Part shown: positions 26,739 through 34,590 of the stretch, piece by piece | Layout: each line of letters starts with the position of its first letter | How positions within the stretch are numbered: position 1 is the stretch's first letter | Origin: Ulvibacter litoralis | Lineage (GTDB): Bacteria > Bacteroidota > Bacteroidia > Flavobacteriales > Flavobacteriaceae | Direction of reading: 5' to 3' | Length of the DNA: 64,000 nucleotides | Assembly (NCBI RefSeq): GCF_900102055.1 | Contig: NZ_FNBA01000005.1 | Location: forward strand, 62,001-126,000 | Made by a program: the position numbers and the translations under genes | The notes under the pieces: model-generated | What the model was told of the DNA's origin: nothing | Database searches by the model: none | What the model saw: only the letters and a program-made list of their open reading frames with translations

Positions 26739-27782
26739 TTGAAAGCAACCTACCACAAATACATCCTCAATTTTAAAAGACCTAGCGGAACTTCACGCGG
26801 GGTTTTAAAAACCAAAGAGACTTGGTTTCTGAAACTTCAAGAAGGTGAAACATGGGGTATTGGGGAGTGTGGAATATTACGCGGATTGAGCATTGACGAT
26901 CGTCCCGACTTTGAAGCGAAATTGCAATGGGTGTGTGCGAATATTGAGTTGGGAAAACACGCACTGTATGCACAGTTAACTGAGTTTCCTTCCATACAGT
27001 TTGGGGTCGAAATGGCGTTCGCATCGTTTGAAGCTAGCAATCCTTTTGTATTATTCCCTTCGGAATTTACTACAGGAGCGAAACAAATCCCAATTAACGG
27101 CTTGGTTTGGATGGGCGATACGACTTTTATGAAGCAACAAATCACTGAAAAACTAGCGCAAGGCTTCAGTTGTATTAAACTGAAAATTGGCGCGATCGAT
27201 TTTGCTTCAGAAATACAATTATTACAAAACATTCGGAAAGAGTTCTCAGCTTCAGAAATAGAACTCCGCGTCGATGCTAACGGAGCTTTTTCACCTTCCG
27301 AAGCACTCGATAAACTCAAAATACTTTCAGAATTAGAATTACATTCCATAGAGCAACCCATTAAACAAGGACAATGGCAAGAAATGGCGCGACTGTGTGA
27401 TAAAACTCCGTTGCCAATTGCCTTAGACGAAGAACTTATTGGTGTCTTTTCTTCCGAAGAAAAAGAAAAATTACTCAAAACGATACAACCACAATACATT
27501 ATTTTAAAACCTAGCTTAATCGGTGGTATTCAGGGAAGTGACTCTTGGATTGATTTGGCAGCTCAAAAAAATATTGGATGGTGGATTACTTCGGCTCTAG
27601 AAAGTAATATAGGATTAAATGCGATTTCGCAATATACATTCACAAAAAACAGTAAATTGCCACAAGGTTTAGGAACAGGGAGTTTGTACACCAACAATAT
27701 TCCTTCTCCATTAGAAGTATCGCAAGGCGCAATACTCTATAATACAGACAAAATGTGGGAACTTTCTACATTAAAATTATAA
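26739..27782 (+). CDS. menC: o-Succinylbenzoate synthase
   Basis: An enolase-superfamily enzyme that dehydrates SHCHC to o-succinylbenzoate in menaquinone synthesis. 347 residues. Barrel motifs are KLKIGAIDF (Lys-x-Lys acid/base, about residue 146), VDANGAF (metal Asp, near 179), SIEQPI (metal Glu, near 206) and ALDEEL (metal Asp/Glu, near 229), then KPSLIGG with the catalytic Lys. The start codon is TTG at 26739: KATYHKYILNFKRPSGTSRG is the expected N-terminus and the sequence upstream is repeat spacer without an in-frame ATG. It precedes the CPBP gene by 21 bases. Confidence 0.92.
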   Translation: MKATYHKYILNFKRPSGTSRGVLKTKETWFLKLQEGETWGIGECGILRGLSIDDRPDFEAKLQWVCANIELGKHALYAQLTEFPSIQFGVEMAFASFEASNPFVLFPSEFTTGAKQIPINGLVWMGDTTFMKQQITEKLAQGFSCIKLKIGAIDFASEIQLLQNIRKEFSASEIELRVDANGAFSPSEALDKLKILSELELHSIEQPIKQGQWQEMARLCDKTPLPIALDEELIGVFSSEEKEKLLKTIQPQYIILKPSLIGGIQGSDSWIDLAAQKNIGWWITSALESNIGLNAISQYTFTKNSKLPQGLGTGSLYTNNIPSPLEVSQGAILYNTDKMWELSTLKL

Positions 27783-27803
27783 AATTAAAAGAGACAGAAT
27801 TCT

Positions 27804-28754
27804 ATGTTTATAGCACAAGCATTTAAGTATAAGCACGATTGGTGGCGTTATTTAGTTGGAGTATTAATCATTTTTACAGCCTCACAATTTGGGTCTTTAC
27901 CCTTTATTGGAGCTGCCGCAATGAAAATTATTAATGAAGGAGGAAGTTTAGAATCTTTGGCAGATACCAACGCATTAATGACGGTTTTAGATTCAAATCT
28001 AACCTTGTTTTTAATGTTATTGAGTTTTGCAATTGGTTTAGCGGGTGTTTTTTTCTGTGTAAAATACCTTCACAATCAGACCATTGTTGCTGCGACTACC
28101 ACACGTAAAAAAATAGACTGGAACCGTTTCTTTTTTGGCTTCGGATTGATTGCTATCACCACAACCTTTTTTACTTTGCTAGATTATTATAGCAATCCGC
28201 AAGATTATGAATTACAATTTGAAGAAGTTCCGTTCTTGATATTGGCTGTAATTGCAATTGTAATGATTCCGTTGCAAACGAGTTTTGAAGAGTACCTTTT
28301 TAGAGGCTATATCATGCAAGGTTTGGGGGTAATGGTGCGCAATAAATGGTTGCCCTTATTGGTAACATCACTGGTGTTTGGAGGCTTGCATTTTTTCAAT
28401 CCAGAAGTAGAAAAAATGGGTAATATCATTATGGTATATTACATAGGAACAGGTTTGTTTTTAGGAATTATCACCCTTATGGATGAAGGAATGGAGCTTG
28501 CTTTAGGTTTTCATGCAGGGAATAATTTGGTCGGAGCCTTATTGGTAACTGCAGATTGGACGGTATTTCAGACCAATTCAATCTTTAAAGATATATCGGA
28601 ACCTTCGGCAGGTTTTGATGTTTTAGGGCCGGTGTTGATTTTATATCCTATATTTATTGCTATTATGGCATTTAAATACAAATGGAATGGTTGGGGCAAT
28701 AAGCTCTTCGGAAAGGTAACGCCTCCAGTAGAAACAATTCAAGAAACGATTTAA
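27804..28754 (+). CDS. CPBP family intramembrane metalloprotease-like protein
   Basis: 316 residues with about eight membrane helices. The Abi/CPBP motifs are present: EEYLFRGYIMQ (EExxxR, about residues 162-166), LVFGGLHFFN (FxxxH, near 195) and FHAGNNLVGA (HxxxN/B, near 236). This is the glutamic-type protease family related to Rce1, which processes prenylated or membrane substrates in eukaryotes; bacterial substrates are mostly unknown. It lies between menC (21 bases) and menE (12 bases), so it is almost certainly co-transcribed with the menaquinone genes. A link to the pathway itself is only inferred. Confidence 0.9.
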   Translation: MFIAQAFKYKHDWWRYLVGVLIIFTASQFGSLPFIGAAAMKIINEGGSLESLADTNALMTVLDSNLTLFLMLLSFAIGLAGVFFCVKYLHNQTIVAATTTRKKIDWNRFFFGFGLIAITTTFFTLLDYYSNPQDYELQFEEVPFLILAVIAIVMIPLQTSFEEYLFRGYIMQGLGVMVRNKWLPLLVTSLVFGGLHFFNPEVEKMGNIIMVYYIGTGLFLGIITLMDEGMELALGFHAGNNLVGALLVTADWTVFQTNSIFKDISEPSAGFDVLGPVLILYPIFIAIMAFKYKWNGWGNKLFGKVTPPVETIQETI

Positions 28755-28766
28755 TACATAGATATT

Positions 28767-29846
28767 TTGGAAACATCCCCACAATTTCTCCATCCCTCTT
28801 TTACGCTTAATGGGCTTCAGTACGATACCGTAGAAGACTTGTTGCGTATTGCTGAGGAGCTTCAGGAGGAAGGGGAAGATTTTGAAGTAAGCATCGGACA
28901 GTTTATTCAAAAATGGCTAAATAATAAAGACAGCATAAAGGTTAAAACCTCTGGTTCTACAGGGAAGCCTAAAAAAATAAAAATTCTAAAAAAGAATATG
29001 ATCAATAGCGCTAAAGCAACGGGCGCTTATTTTGATTTAGGAGAAAAAACATCAGCTTTGTTATGTCTTTCGGCAGAATATATTGGCGGTAAAATGATGT
29101 TGGTTCGCGCCATGACATTAGGTTGGAATTTACACGTAGTCGCTCCTGTAAAAGATGCGTTAACGCAATACGACAATGATTACGACTTTGTTGCAATGGT
29201 GCCGTATCAATTGTACCATTCGTTAGACGACTTAAAAAAAGTAAAAAAGATGATTGTGGGTGGCGGCGCAGTTTCCGAAGAATTAATAGAACAGATTAAA
29301 GATGTTCCAACAGAGGTGTTTGCTACCTATGGAATGACAGAAACCATTAGCCATATCGCTGTAAAAAGACTGAATGGACCTAATAAATCAGATCGTTATA
29401 CAGCGCTTCCAAATGTAAATTTCACTACCGACGGACGTGAATGCTTGGCCATTTATGCGCCAGATATTATTGATGATATTGTCATTACCAACGATCTTGT
29501 TGATTTAAAGTCGGATACCGAATTTGTTTGGTTAGGACGCTACGATAATGTAATTAATAGTGGCGGGGTAAAAATACACCCTGAAAAAGTAGAAGCGAAA
29601 TTAAACACTTTTATAAGCTTACCGTTTATAATTGCTTCGGAAGAAGACGAACAATTGGGGCAACGTGTTATCTTAATTATAGAAACAGACCAAAAGAAAA
29701 CATTGCCTAATTATTCTGAAGCTTTTACCTTTTTAGAAAACTACGAACGTCCAAAAAAAATATATACTCTTTCCAAGTTTCCATACACAAAAACAGAGAA
29801 AATAAAAAGGGGTGATATACTTGAAGTGCTAAAGAAGTATAAATAA
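28767..29846 (+). CDS. menE: o-Succinylbenzoate-CoA ligase-type AMP-binding protein
   Basis: An ANL-superfamily enzyme that adenylates o-succinylbenzoate and transfers it to CoA. 359 residues, shorter than the typical 450-500 but normal for Bacteroidota MenE. Visible motifs are the P-loop TSGSTGKPKKI (about residue 52), YGMTETISHIA near 189, the ribose-binding WLGRYDNVINSGGVKIHPEKVE near 251-273, and the C-terminal catalytic Lys in FPYTKTEKIKRGDI. The start is TTG at 28767; no in-frame ATG exists between the CPBP stop and the conserved region. Context in the men cluster supports the specific call. Confidence 0.88.
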   Translation: METSPQFLHPSFTLNGLQYDTVEDLLRIAEELQEEGEDFEVSIGQFIQKWLNNKDSIKVKTSGSTGKPKKIKILKKNMINSAKATGAYFDLGEKTSALLCLSAEYIGGKMMLVRAMTLGWNLHVVAPVKDALTQYDNDYDFVAMVPYQLYHSLDDLKKVKKMIVGGGAVSEELIEQIKDVPTEVFATYGMTETISHIAVKRLNGPNKSDRYTALPNVNFTTDGRECLAIYAPDIIDDIVITNDLVDLKSDTEFVWLGRYDNVINSGGVKIHPEKVEAKLNTFISLPFIIASEEDEQLGQRVILIIETDQKKTLPNYSEAFTFLENYERPKKIYTLSKFPYTKTEKIKRGDILEVLKKYK

Positions 29847-29969
29847 AAAGAAGCCTTCCTTCTTCTAAAAGCGTGTTACCTCACTAAAAGGATGCGTTCC
29901 CTCAAAAGCTATTTTATAACAGGTTTAGTGATTGTAGATTTATATCATAATCAGAAAAACCACAACGTT

Positions 29970-31808
29970 ATGAAAACAGTTCTACACCTCATTATTTTCA
30001 CATTTTTCACAGTGCAATTACAGGCACAACAAGTCAGAGTTTCAGGAATAGTAACCGATGATAGCGGACTGCCATTGCCTGGAGTTAGTGTAATTGTAAA
30101 AGAAACTCTAAACGGAACACAAACCGACTTTGAAGGTCGATATGCTATTGAAACAACCTTCGGGAACGTTTTGGTATTCTCTTATGTCGGTTTTGAAACT
30201 GTCGAGGAAAAAGTAAAAAAGAATCAACCTGTTTTGAACATTGAAATGCAATCAGGAGCAGCTTTAGAGGAGGTTGTTGTTACAGGATATAGCAAGAACA
30301 ACCGAAAAAAGAGTGTGCGTATTCGAGGCAATGCAAGTGTTCGTGCGTTACAAGGGAGTGTTTCAGGAGTACATATAAGCAGCTCCAACAATGCCAATCG
30401 TGTTGCTACCAACAATGAATCGTACGGACGCATTCATGAAAATATTTTCAAGCGCGTAGAAACAGCGCCACTATCCACTTTTTCGATCGATGTTGATAAG
30501 GCAGGATATAGCAATGTGAGACGTTTCATAAATAATGGTCAGAAAGTGCCAAAAGACGCCGTTAAGATTGAAGAAATGATCAACTACTTTTCGTACAATT
30601 ACCCACAACCAAAAGGTGACGATCCATTTTCTATTGCTGCAGAAATAGCTTCATCCCCTTGGAATGATTCAGCGAAACTCGTCCGAATTGGATTGAAAGG
30701 GAGAGCTATTAATACAGAAAAGGTACCTTCTTCAAACTTAGTGTTTTTATTAGATGTTTCAGGATCGATGAACAACCCAAATAAATTACCACTTTTAAAA
30801 TCGGCACTCCACGTATTGGTAGATCAATTGCGCGAAACAGATAAAGTGTCTATAGTGGTGTATGCAGGTGCTGCCGGATTGGTATTGCCACCTACTTCAG
30901 GAAGTAATAAAGAGGCTATTTTAAGTGCTGTAAACAAACTTAGTGCTGGAGGTTCTACGTCTGGAGGCGAAGGGATTCAATTAGCGTATAAAATTGCACA
31001 AGAAAACTTTATAAAAGGAGGGAACAACAGAATCATTTTGGCAACCGATGGCGATTTTAATGTAGGCGCTTCAAGCGATAGAGCTATGGAAGACTTGATT
31101 ATTGAAAAACGCAAAAGCGGGGTGTTTTTAACCTGTTTGGGCTTCGGAATGGGAAATTATAAAGATTCGAAGATGGAAACCTTAGCCGATAAGGGAAATG
31201 GAAATTATGCCTATATCGATACCATGCAGGAAGCACGTAAGGTGTTAGGAACAGAGTTTTTCGGTACGCTTTATACGATAGCAAAAGATGTAAAAATTCA
31301 AGTAGAATTTAATCCAACCAGAGTACAAGCGTATCGTTTAATAGGTTATGAAAATAGATTGCTAAATGACGAAGATTTTAAAGACGATACTAAAGATGCT
31401 GGCGAATTGGGAAGCGGACATACGGTTACGGCTTTGTATGAAGTTATTCCGGTAGGGGTAAAAAGTGAGTATGTAAAAGACATTCCAAACTTGAAATACA
31501 CTAAAAATACGACTGGGAATGCTTCAGATGAAATGCTGACGGTTAAATTTAGATATAAAGATCCTGAAGGCTCGAAAAGTAAGCTGATAGAACAAACGGT
31601 AAAAGATACTTCTACTTCGTTTGAAAAAGCTTCCGAAGATTTTAAATACGCAGCTTCCGTAGCGCTCTTCGGAATGCAATTACGCAACTCTGTTTTTATC
31701 AATACGCAAAAAAAGAACGATGTTATCGCATTAGCTGAAGCAGGAAAAGGAGTAGATACAGAGGGATACCGAGCAGAATTCATTCGGTTGGTAAAAAGCT
31801 ATAATTAG
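29970..31808 (+). CDS. VWA-domain protein with carboxypeptidase-regulatory-like N-terminus
   Basis: 612 residues from the ATG at 29970, which begins a good signal peptide (MKTVLHLIIFTFFTVQLQAQ); an upstream ATG at 29892 would add 26 unlikely residues. Residues about 22-105 are a CarboxypepD_reg-like beta-sandwich (GIVTDDSGLPLPGVSVIVK), followed by EEVVVTGYS and RIRGNASV, pieces normally found in TonB-dependent receptors. A YfbK/von Willebrand domain covers about 170-600: the MIDAS motif DVSGSM near residue 261, then ATDGDFNVG near 338, with a C-terminal DUF3520-like region. It is probably periplasmic or surface exposed and binds a divalent metal. A terminator follows at 31859. Confidence 0.87.
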   Translation: MKTVLHLIIFTFFTVQLQAQQVRVSGIVTDDSGLPLPGVSVIVKETLNGTQTDFEGRYAIETTFGNVLVFSYVGFETVEEKVKKNQPVLNIEMQSGAALEEVVVTGYSKNNRKKSVRIRGNASVRALQGSVSGVHISSSNNANRVATNNESYGRIHENIFKRVETAPLSTFSIDVDKAGYSNVRRFINNGQKVPKDAVKIEEMINYFSYNYPQPKGDDPFSIAAEIASSPWNDSAKLVRIGLKGRAINTEKVPSSNLVFLLDVSGSMNNPNKLPLLKSALHVLVDQLRETDKVSIVVYAGAAGLVLPPTSGSNKEAILSAVNKLSAGGSTSGGEGIQLAYKIAQENFIKGGNNRIILATDGDFNVGASSDRAMEDLIIEKRKSGVFLTCLGFGMGNYKDSKMETLADKGNGNYAYIDTMQEARKVLGTEFFGTLYTIAKDVKIQVEFNPTRVQAYRLIGYENRLLNDEDFKDDTKDAGELGSGHTVTALYEVIPVGVKSEYVKDIPNLKYTKNTTGNASDEMLTVKFRYKDPEGSKSKLIEQTVKDTSTSFEKASEDFKYAASVALFGMQLRNSVFINTQKKNDVIALAEAGKGVDTEGYRAEFIRLVKSYN

Positions 31809-31858
31809 TGAAGTTGTTTACACTATTGTATTAAAATAGCGACGATTCACTGTGAATT

Positions 31859-31901
31859 AAAAAGGTTTTTGAAACGATAGCTGTTTCAGAAACCTTTTTT
31901 A
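31859..31901 (+). terminator. Terminator after the VWA gene
   Basis: AAAGGTTTTTGAAAC pairs with GTTTCAGAAACCTTT with one mismatch, followed by T residues. The same hairpin recurs after both duplicated lipoprotein genes. Confidence 0.8.
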
Positions 31902-32226
31902 GGCTTAAAATGTAGGAATATCTTTTGTTCTCTTTTTGTTACTATATGCATAGTATGTCAGCTACTATTATTCTTTCGTCATTCCGAATTAAGTTCAGAA
32001 TCATATCAAATTGAGACCAAAAATACTTGCAATGAGAACCTGAAACAAGTTCAGGTTGACCTATTTTAAATTTCACTTTTTCTGGAAACTTACAGTTTAA
32101 CCGATTTTTTTGTAAAAGAGCAATAATTTGTAAGATAAGTAGTACAAATAATTAAGTGTTTACACGTATGTGGTTGTTTTGCAGTATTTTATATCTTAAA
32201 TCTTATTAACCAATACATTTAAAATT
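31902..32226. repeat. Intergenic region with dispersed hairpin repeats, first copy
   Basis: No open frame is seen. It holds ATTCCGAATTAAGTTCAGAAT (31981-32001 region) and CCTGAAACAAGTTCAGG (32039-32055), short hairpins of a kind scattered through flavobacterial genomes. The segment from about 31945 to 32226 is closely similar to 33230-33542, including the last 60 bases before the start codons, which should contain the promoter. Confidence 0.65.
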
Positions 32227-33111
32227 ATGAAACTAAAAACCAAAATTACGTTGCTTTTTGCGTGTTTCGCACTAAGTATATTTGTGTCTTGTACGCAAGA
32301 CCAAGCTGCCGATCTAACGGTAGAAACAACAACAGACATCTCTATTGAAGATGCAGCCAAAAAGCTGGATATGCTACGAGCTAGACCTACGGTACAGAGT
32401 AAAGCAGCCATTACGTACCTCTCAGAATTATGTGGAGATGTTGTATCAGGAACTTCAAGTTTAAATTCATATGATGATGCCTCTTTATGGGGGTTTTATT
32501 CTTTTGAAGGAACAGCAGGTGATGCGGTAGATATTTCAGTGTTACGAACTAATCCAGGAATGGATGTAGGGATGACTTTATATTTCGGGACCACAACAAC
32601 GAGTGATGGTCTTGATGCTTTTGGTCCAAGCACCAATCCTGACATGACTTATTTGAACAATTGGGATGATAATATACCGAATCCAAGCTGTTTTAGCGAC
32701 CCAGGTGTAAGTGGATACGTATTGCCAAATACAGGAGTCTATACCTTAGTGGTGTATGATGTTTTAGGTTGTGGTGATCCATATACCTATGAAATTCATA
32801 CATCAGGGATTAGCTGTTTTATAGATACTGATGGTGATGGTTGTGAGGATGAAGTAGATCCACATCCAAATTCAAATGAAGAAGCTACCGTAACTATTGA
32901 TGGTTGTGATTCTGGAGCTCCTAATATGTATGTAGAGCCTTGTAGCACAATGTCTGACTTAATTGCTGACTGTGCCGCTAATGCAGCAAACCACGCAGAA
33001 TTTGTGGCTTGTGTAAAAGCATTAGCAACCGCTTGGAGACGTGCAGGACATATTGATGGAAGACAAAACTATTATTTACAACGTTGTGCTTCAAGTTCTA
33101 GCTTGCCATAA
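32227..33111 (+). CDS. Duplicated lipoprotein with PPC-like domain, copy 1
   Basis: 294 residues with a lipobox (SIFVSC, Cys22). Residues about 65-195 resemble a bacterial pre-peptidase C-terminal (PPC)-like beta sandwich (FYSFEGTAGDAVDISVL; LPNTGVYTLVVYD). Residues about 199-215 hold DTDGDGCEDEVDPHPNS, a thrombospondin-type-3/EF-like calcium loop. The C-terminal 75 residues are Cys-rich (PCSTMSDLIADC, FVACVKALATAW, YLQRCASSSSLP) and match no family I know. It is a close paralogue of the next gene: the C-terminal parts differ at one residue, the middle parts at many. The function is unknown; it is probably anchored to the outer membrane. Confidence 0.8.
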   Translation: MKLKTKITLLFACFALSIFVSCTQDQAADLTVETTTDISIEDAAKKLDMLRARPTVQSKAAITYLSELCGDVVSGTSSLNSYDDASLWGFYSFEGTAGDAVDISVLRTNPGMDVGMTLYFGTTTTSDGLDAFGPSTNPDMTYLNNWDDNIPNPSCFSDPGVSGYVLPNTGVYTLVVYDVLGCGDPYTYEIHTSGISCFIDTDGDGCEDEVDPHPNSNEEATVTIDGCDSGAPNMYVEPCSTMSDLIADCAANAANHAEFVACVKALATAWRRAGHIDGRQNYYLQRCASSSSLP

Positions 33112-33142
33112 GGTGAATTATTAATTAGTGATTAAATGAATT

Positions 33143-33187
33143 AAAAAGGTTTCTGAAACTGCAGTTGTTTCAGGAGCCTTTTTTTTG
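33143..33187 (+). terminator. Terminator after lipoprotein copy 1
   Basis: AAAAAGGTTTCTGAAAC pairs imperfectly with GTTTCAGGAGCCTTTTT and is followed by T residues. It is a diverged copy of the hairpins at 31859 and 34463. Confidence 0.75.
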
Positions 33188-33542
33188 CTTGAAAATGTAA
33201 AAAAACCTTTTGCTTTACTTTTATTACTATATCCATTGTATGTCAGCTACTATTATTCTTACTTCATTCCGAATTTAGTTCGGAATCACATCAAATTGAT
33301 ATTCAAAAAACTTGCAATGAGAAGCTAAAACAAGTTCAGGTTGACATACTTTGTTATGATACATTATGGAAACTCGCTTTTAAAATTTTTAAGTATTTCT
33401 GAAAGTTTACAGTTTATCAGAATTATTTGTAATAGAGCAAGAGTTTGTAAGATAAATAGTACAGATGATTAAGTGTTTATACGTATGTGATTGTTTTGTA
33501 GTATTTTATATCTTAAAATCATTAACCAATACATTTTAAATT
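33188..33542. repeat. Intergenic region with dispersed hairpin repeats, second copy
   Basis: No open frame is seen. It is homologous to 31945-32226. ATTCCGAA/TTCGGAAT is a perfect 8-bp stem here, while the second element (GCTAAAACAAGTTCAGG) has lost its stem. The upstream 60 bases before 33543 are nearly the same as those before 32227. Confidence 0.65.
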
Positions 33543-34430
33543 ATGAAACTAAGAACCAAAATTTCGATGCTTTTTGCATGTTTTGCACTAAGTATTTTCG
33601 TGTCTTGTACGCAAGACCAATCTACCGATCTAACGGTGGAAACAACAACAGATATCTCTATTGAAGATGCTGCCAAAAAAATGGAAATGATGCGAACTAC
33701 GCCTATGGTACAAAGTAAAGCGGCCATAACGTACATTTCAGAGTTGTGCGAAGATGTTGTATCAGGAACGTACGCATATGAAAATACTTGGAATAATGCC
33801 GCATTATGGGACTATTATTCTTTTGAAGGTACTGCTGGAGATGTGGTAGATATTTCATTATTACGGACTACTCCAGGAATGGATGTGATGAGCATCCTGT
33901 TTTTCGGAACCACTACAACTAGTGATGGTCTTCACCCTTTTAGTCCTAGCACCAATCCTGATATGACGTATTTAGGGTTTTGGGATGATAATATACCGAA
34001 TCCTAGTTGTTTTGGAGATGCAGGAACATTTGGTTTTATATTACCATATACAGGAACCTATACTTTTGCGGTAAATGACAATTCAGGTTGTGGTTTTCCA
34101 AAAAACTATGAAATCCATACCACTGGGATTAGCTGTATTACAGATACCGATGGCGATGGTTGTGACGATGCTGTAGATCCGCATCCAAACTCAAATGTAG
34201 AAGCTACGGTAACCATTGATGGTTGCGACTCTGGAGCACCAAATATATATGTGGAGCCTTGTAGCACCATGTCTGACTTAATTGCCGACTGTGCTGCCAA
34301 TGCAGCAAACCACGCAGAATTTGTGGCTTGTGTTAAAGCATTAGCAACCGCTTGGAGACGTGCAGGACATATTGATGGAAGACAAAACTACTATTTACAA
34401 CGTTGTGCTTCAAGCTCTAGCTTACCCTAA
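33543..34430 (+). CDS. Duplicated lipoprotein with PPC-like domain, copy 2
   Basis: 295 residues, paralogue of the gene at 32227. The lipobox (SIFVSC), the PPC-like region (YYSFEGTAGDVVDISLL; LPYTGTYTFAVND), the calcium-type loop DTDGDGCDDAVDPHPNS and the Cys-rich C-terminus are all kept. The C-terminal 75 residues differ from copy 1 only by Ile for Met after GAPN, yet the codons differ at several silent sites, showing that the duplication is not very recent and that this part is under strong constraint. The middle is clearly diverged. It has its own conserved upstream region and terminator, so it is likely transcribed separately. Confidence 0.8.
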   Translation: MKLRTKISMLFACFALSIFVSCTQDQSTDLTVETTTDISIEDAAKKMEMMRTTPMVQSKAAITYISELCEDVVSGTYAYENTWNNAALWDYYSFEGTAGDVVDISLLRTTPGMDVMSILFFGTTTTSDGLHPFSPSTNPDMTYLGFWDDNIPNPSCFGDAGTFGFILPYTGTYTFAVNDNSGCGFPKNYEIHTTGISCITDTDGDGCDDAVDPHPNSNVEATVTIDGCDSGAPNIYVEPCSTMSDLIADCAANAANHAEFVACVKALATAWRRAGHIDGRQNYYLQRCASSSSLP

Positions 34431-34462
34431 GGTGAATTATTAATTAGTGTTTAAATACATTT

Positions 34463-34506
34463 AAAAGGTTTCTGAAATAGCTATCGTTTCAGAAACCTTT
34501 TTTTTT
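34463..34506. terminator. Terminator after lipoprotein copy 2
   Basis: AAAAGGTTTCTGAAA pairs perfectly with TTTCAGAAACCTTTT and a T run follows. The converging carboxylase gene ends at 34591 and may also use it. Confidence 0.85.
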
Positions 34507-34590
34507 GTAAACCAGACGCTGGCTTACTGTATAGTATGTCTTTAATTATGGTAGATTCTTCTGAAAGTGTATTCTTTCCGAAGAAAAAAA

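Noticed and set aside
31859-34545. Duplication considered as an insertion sequence or transposon
   Set aside because: No transposase, no terminal inverted repeats and no target-site duplication were seen; plain tandem duplication explains it.
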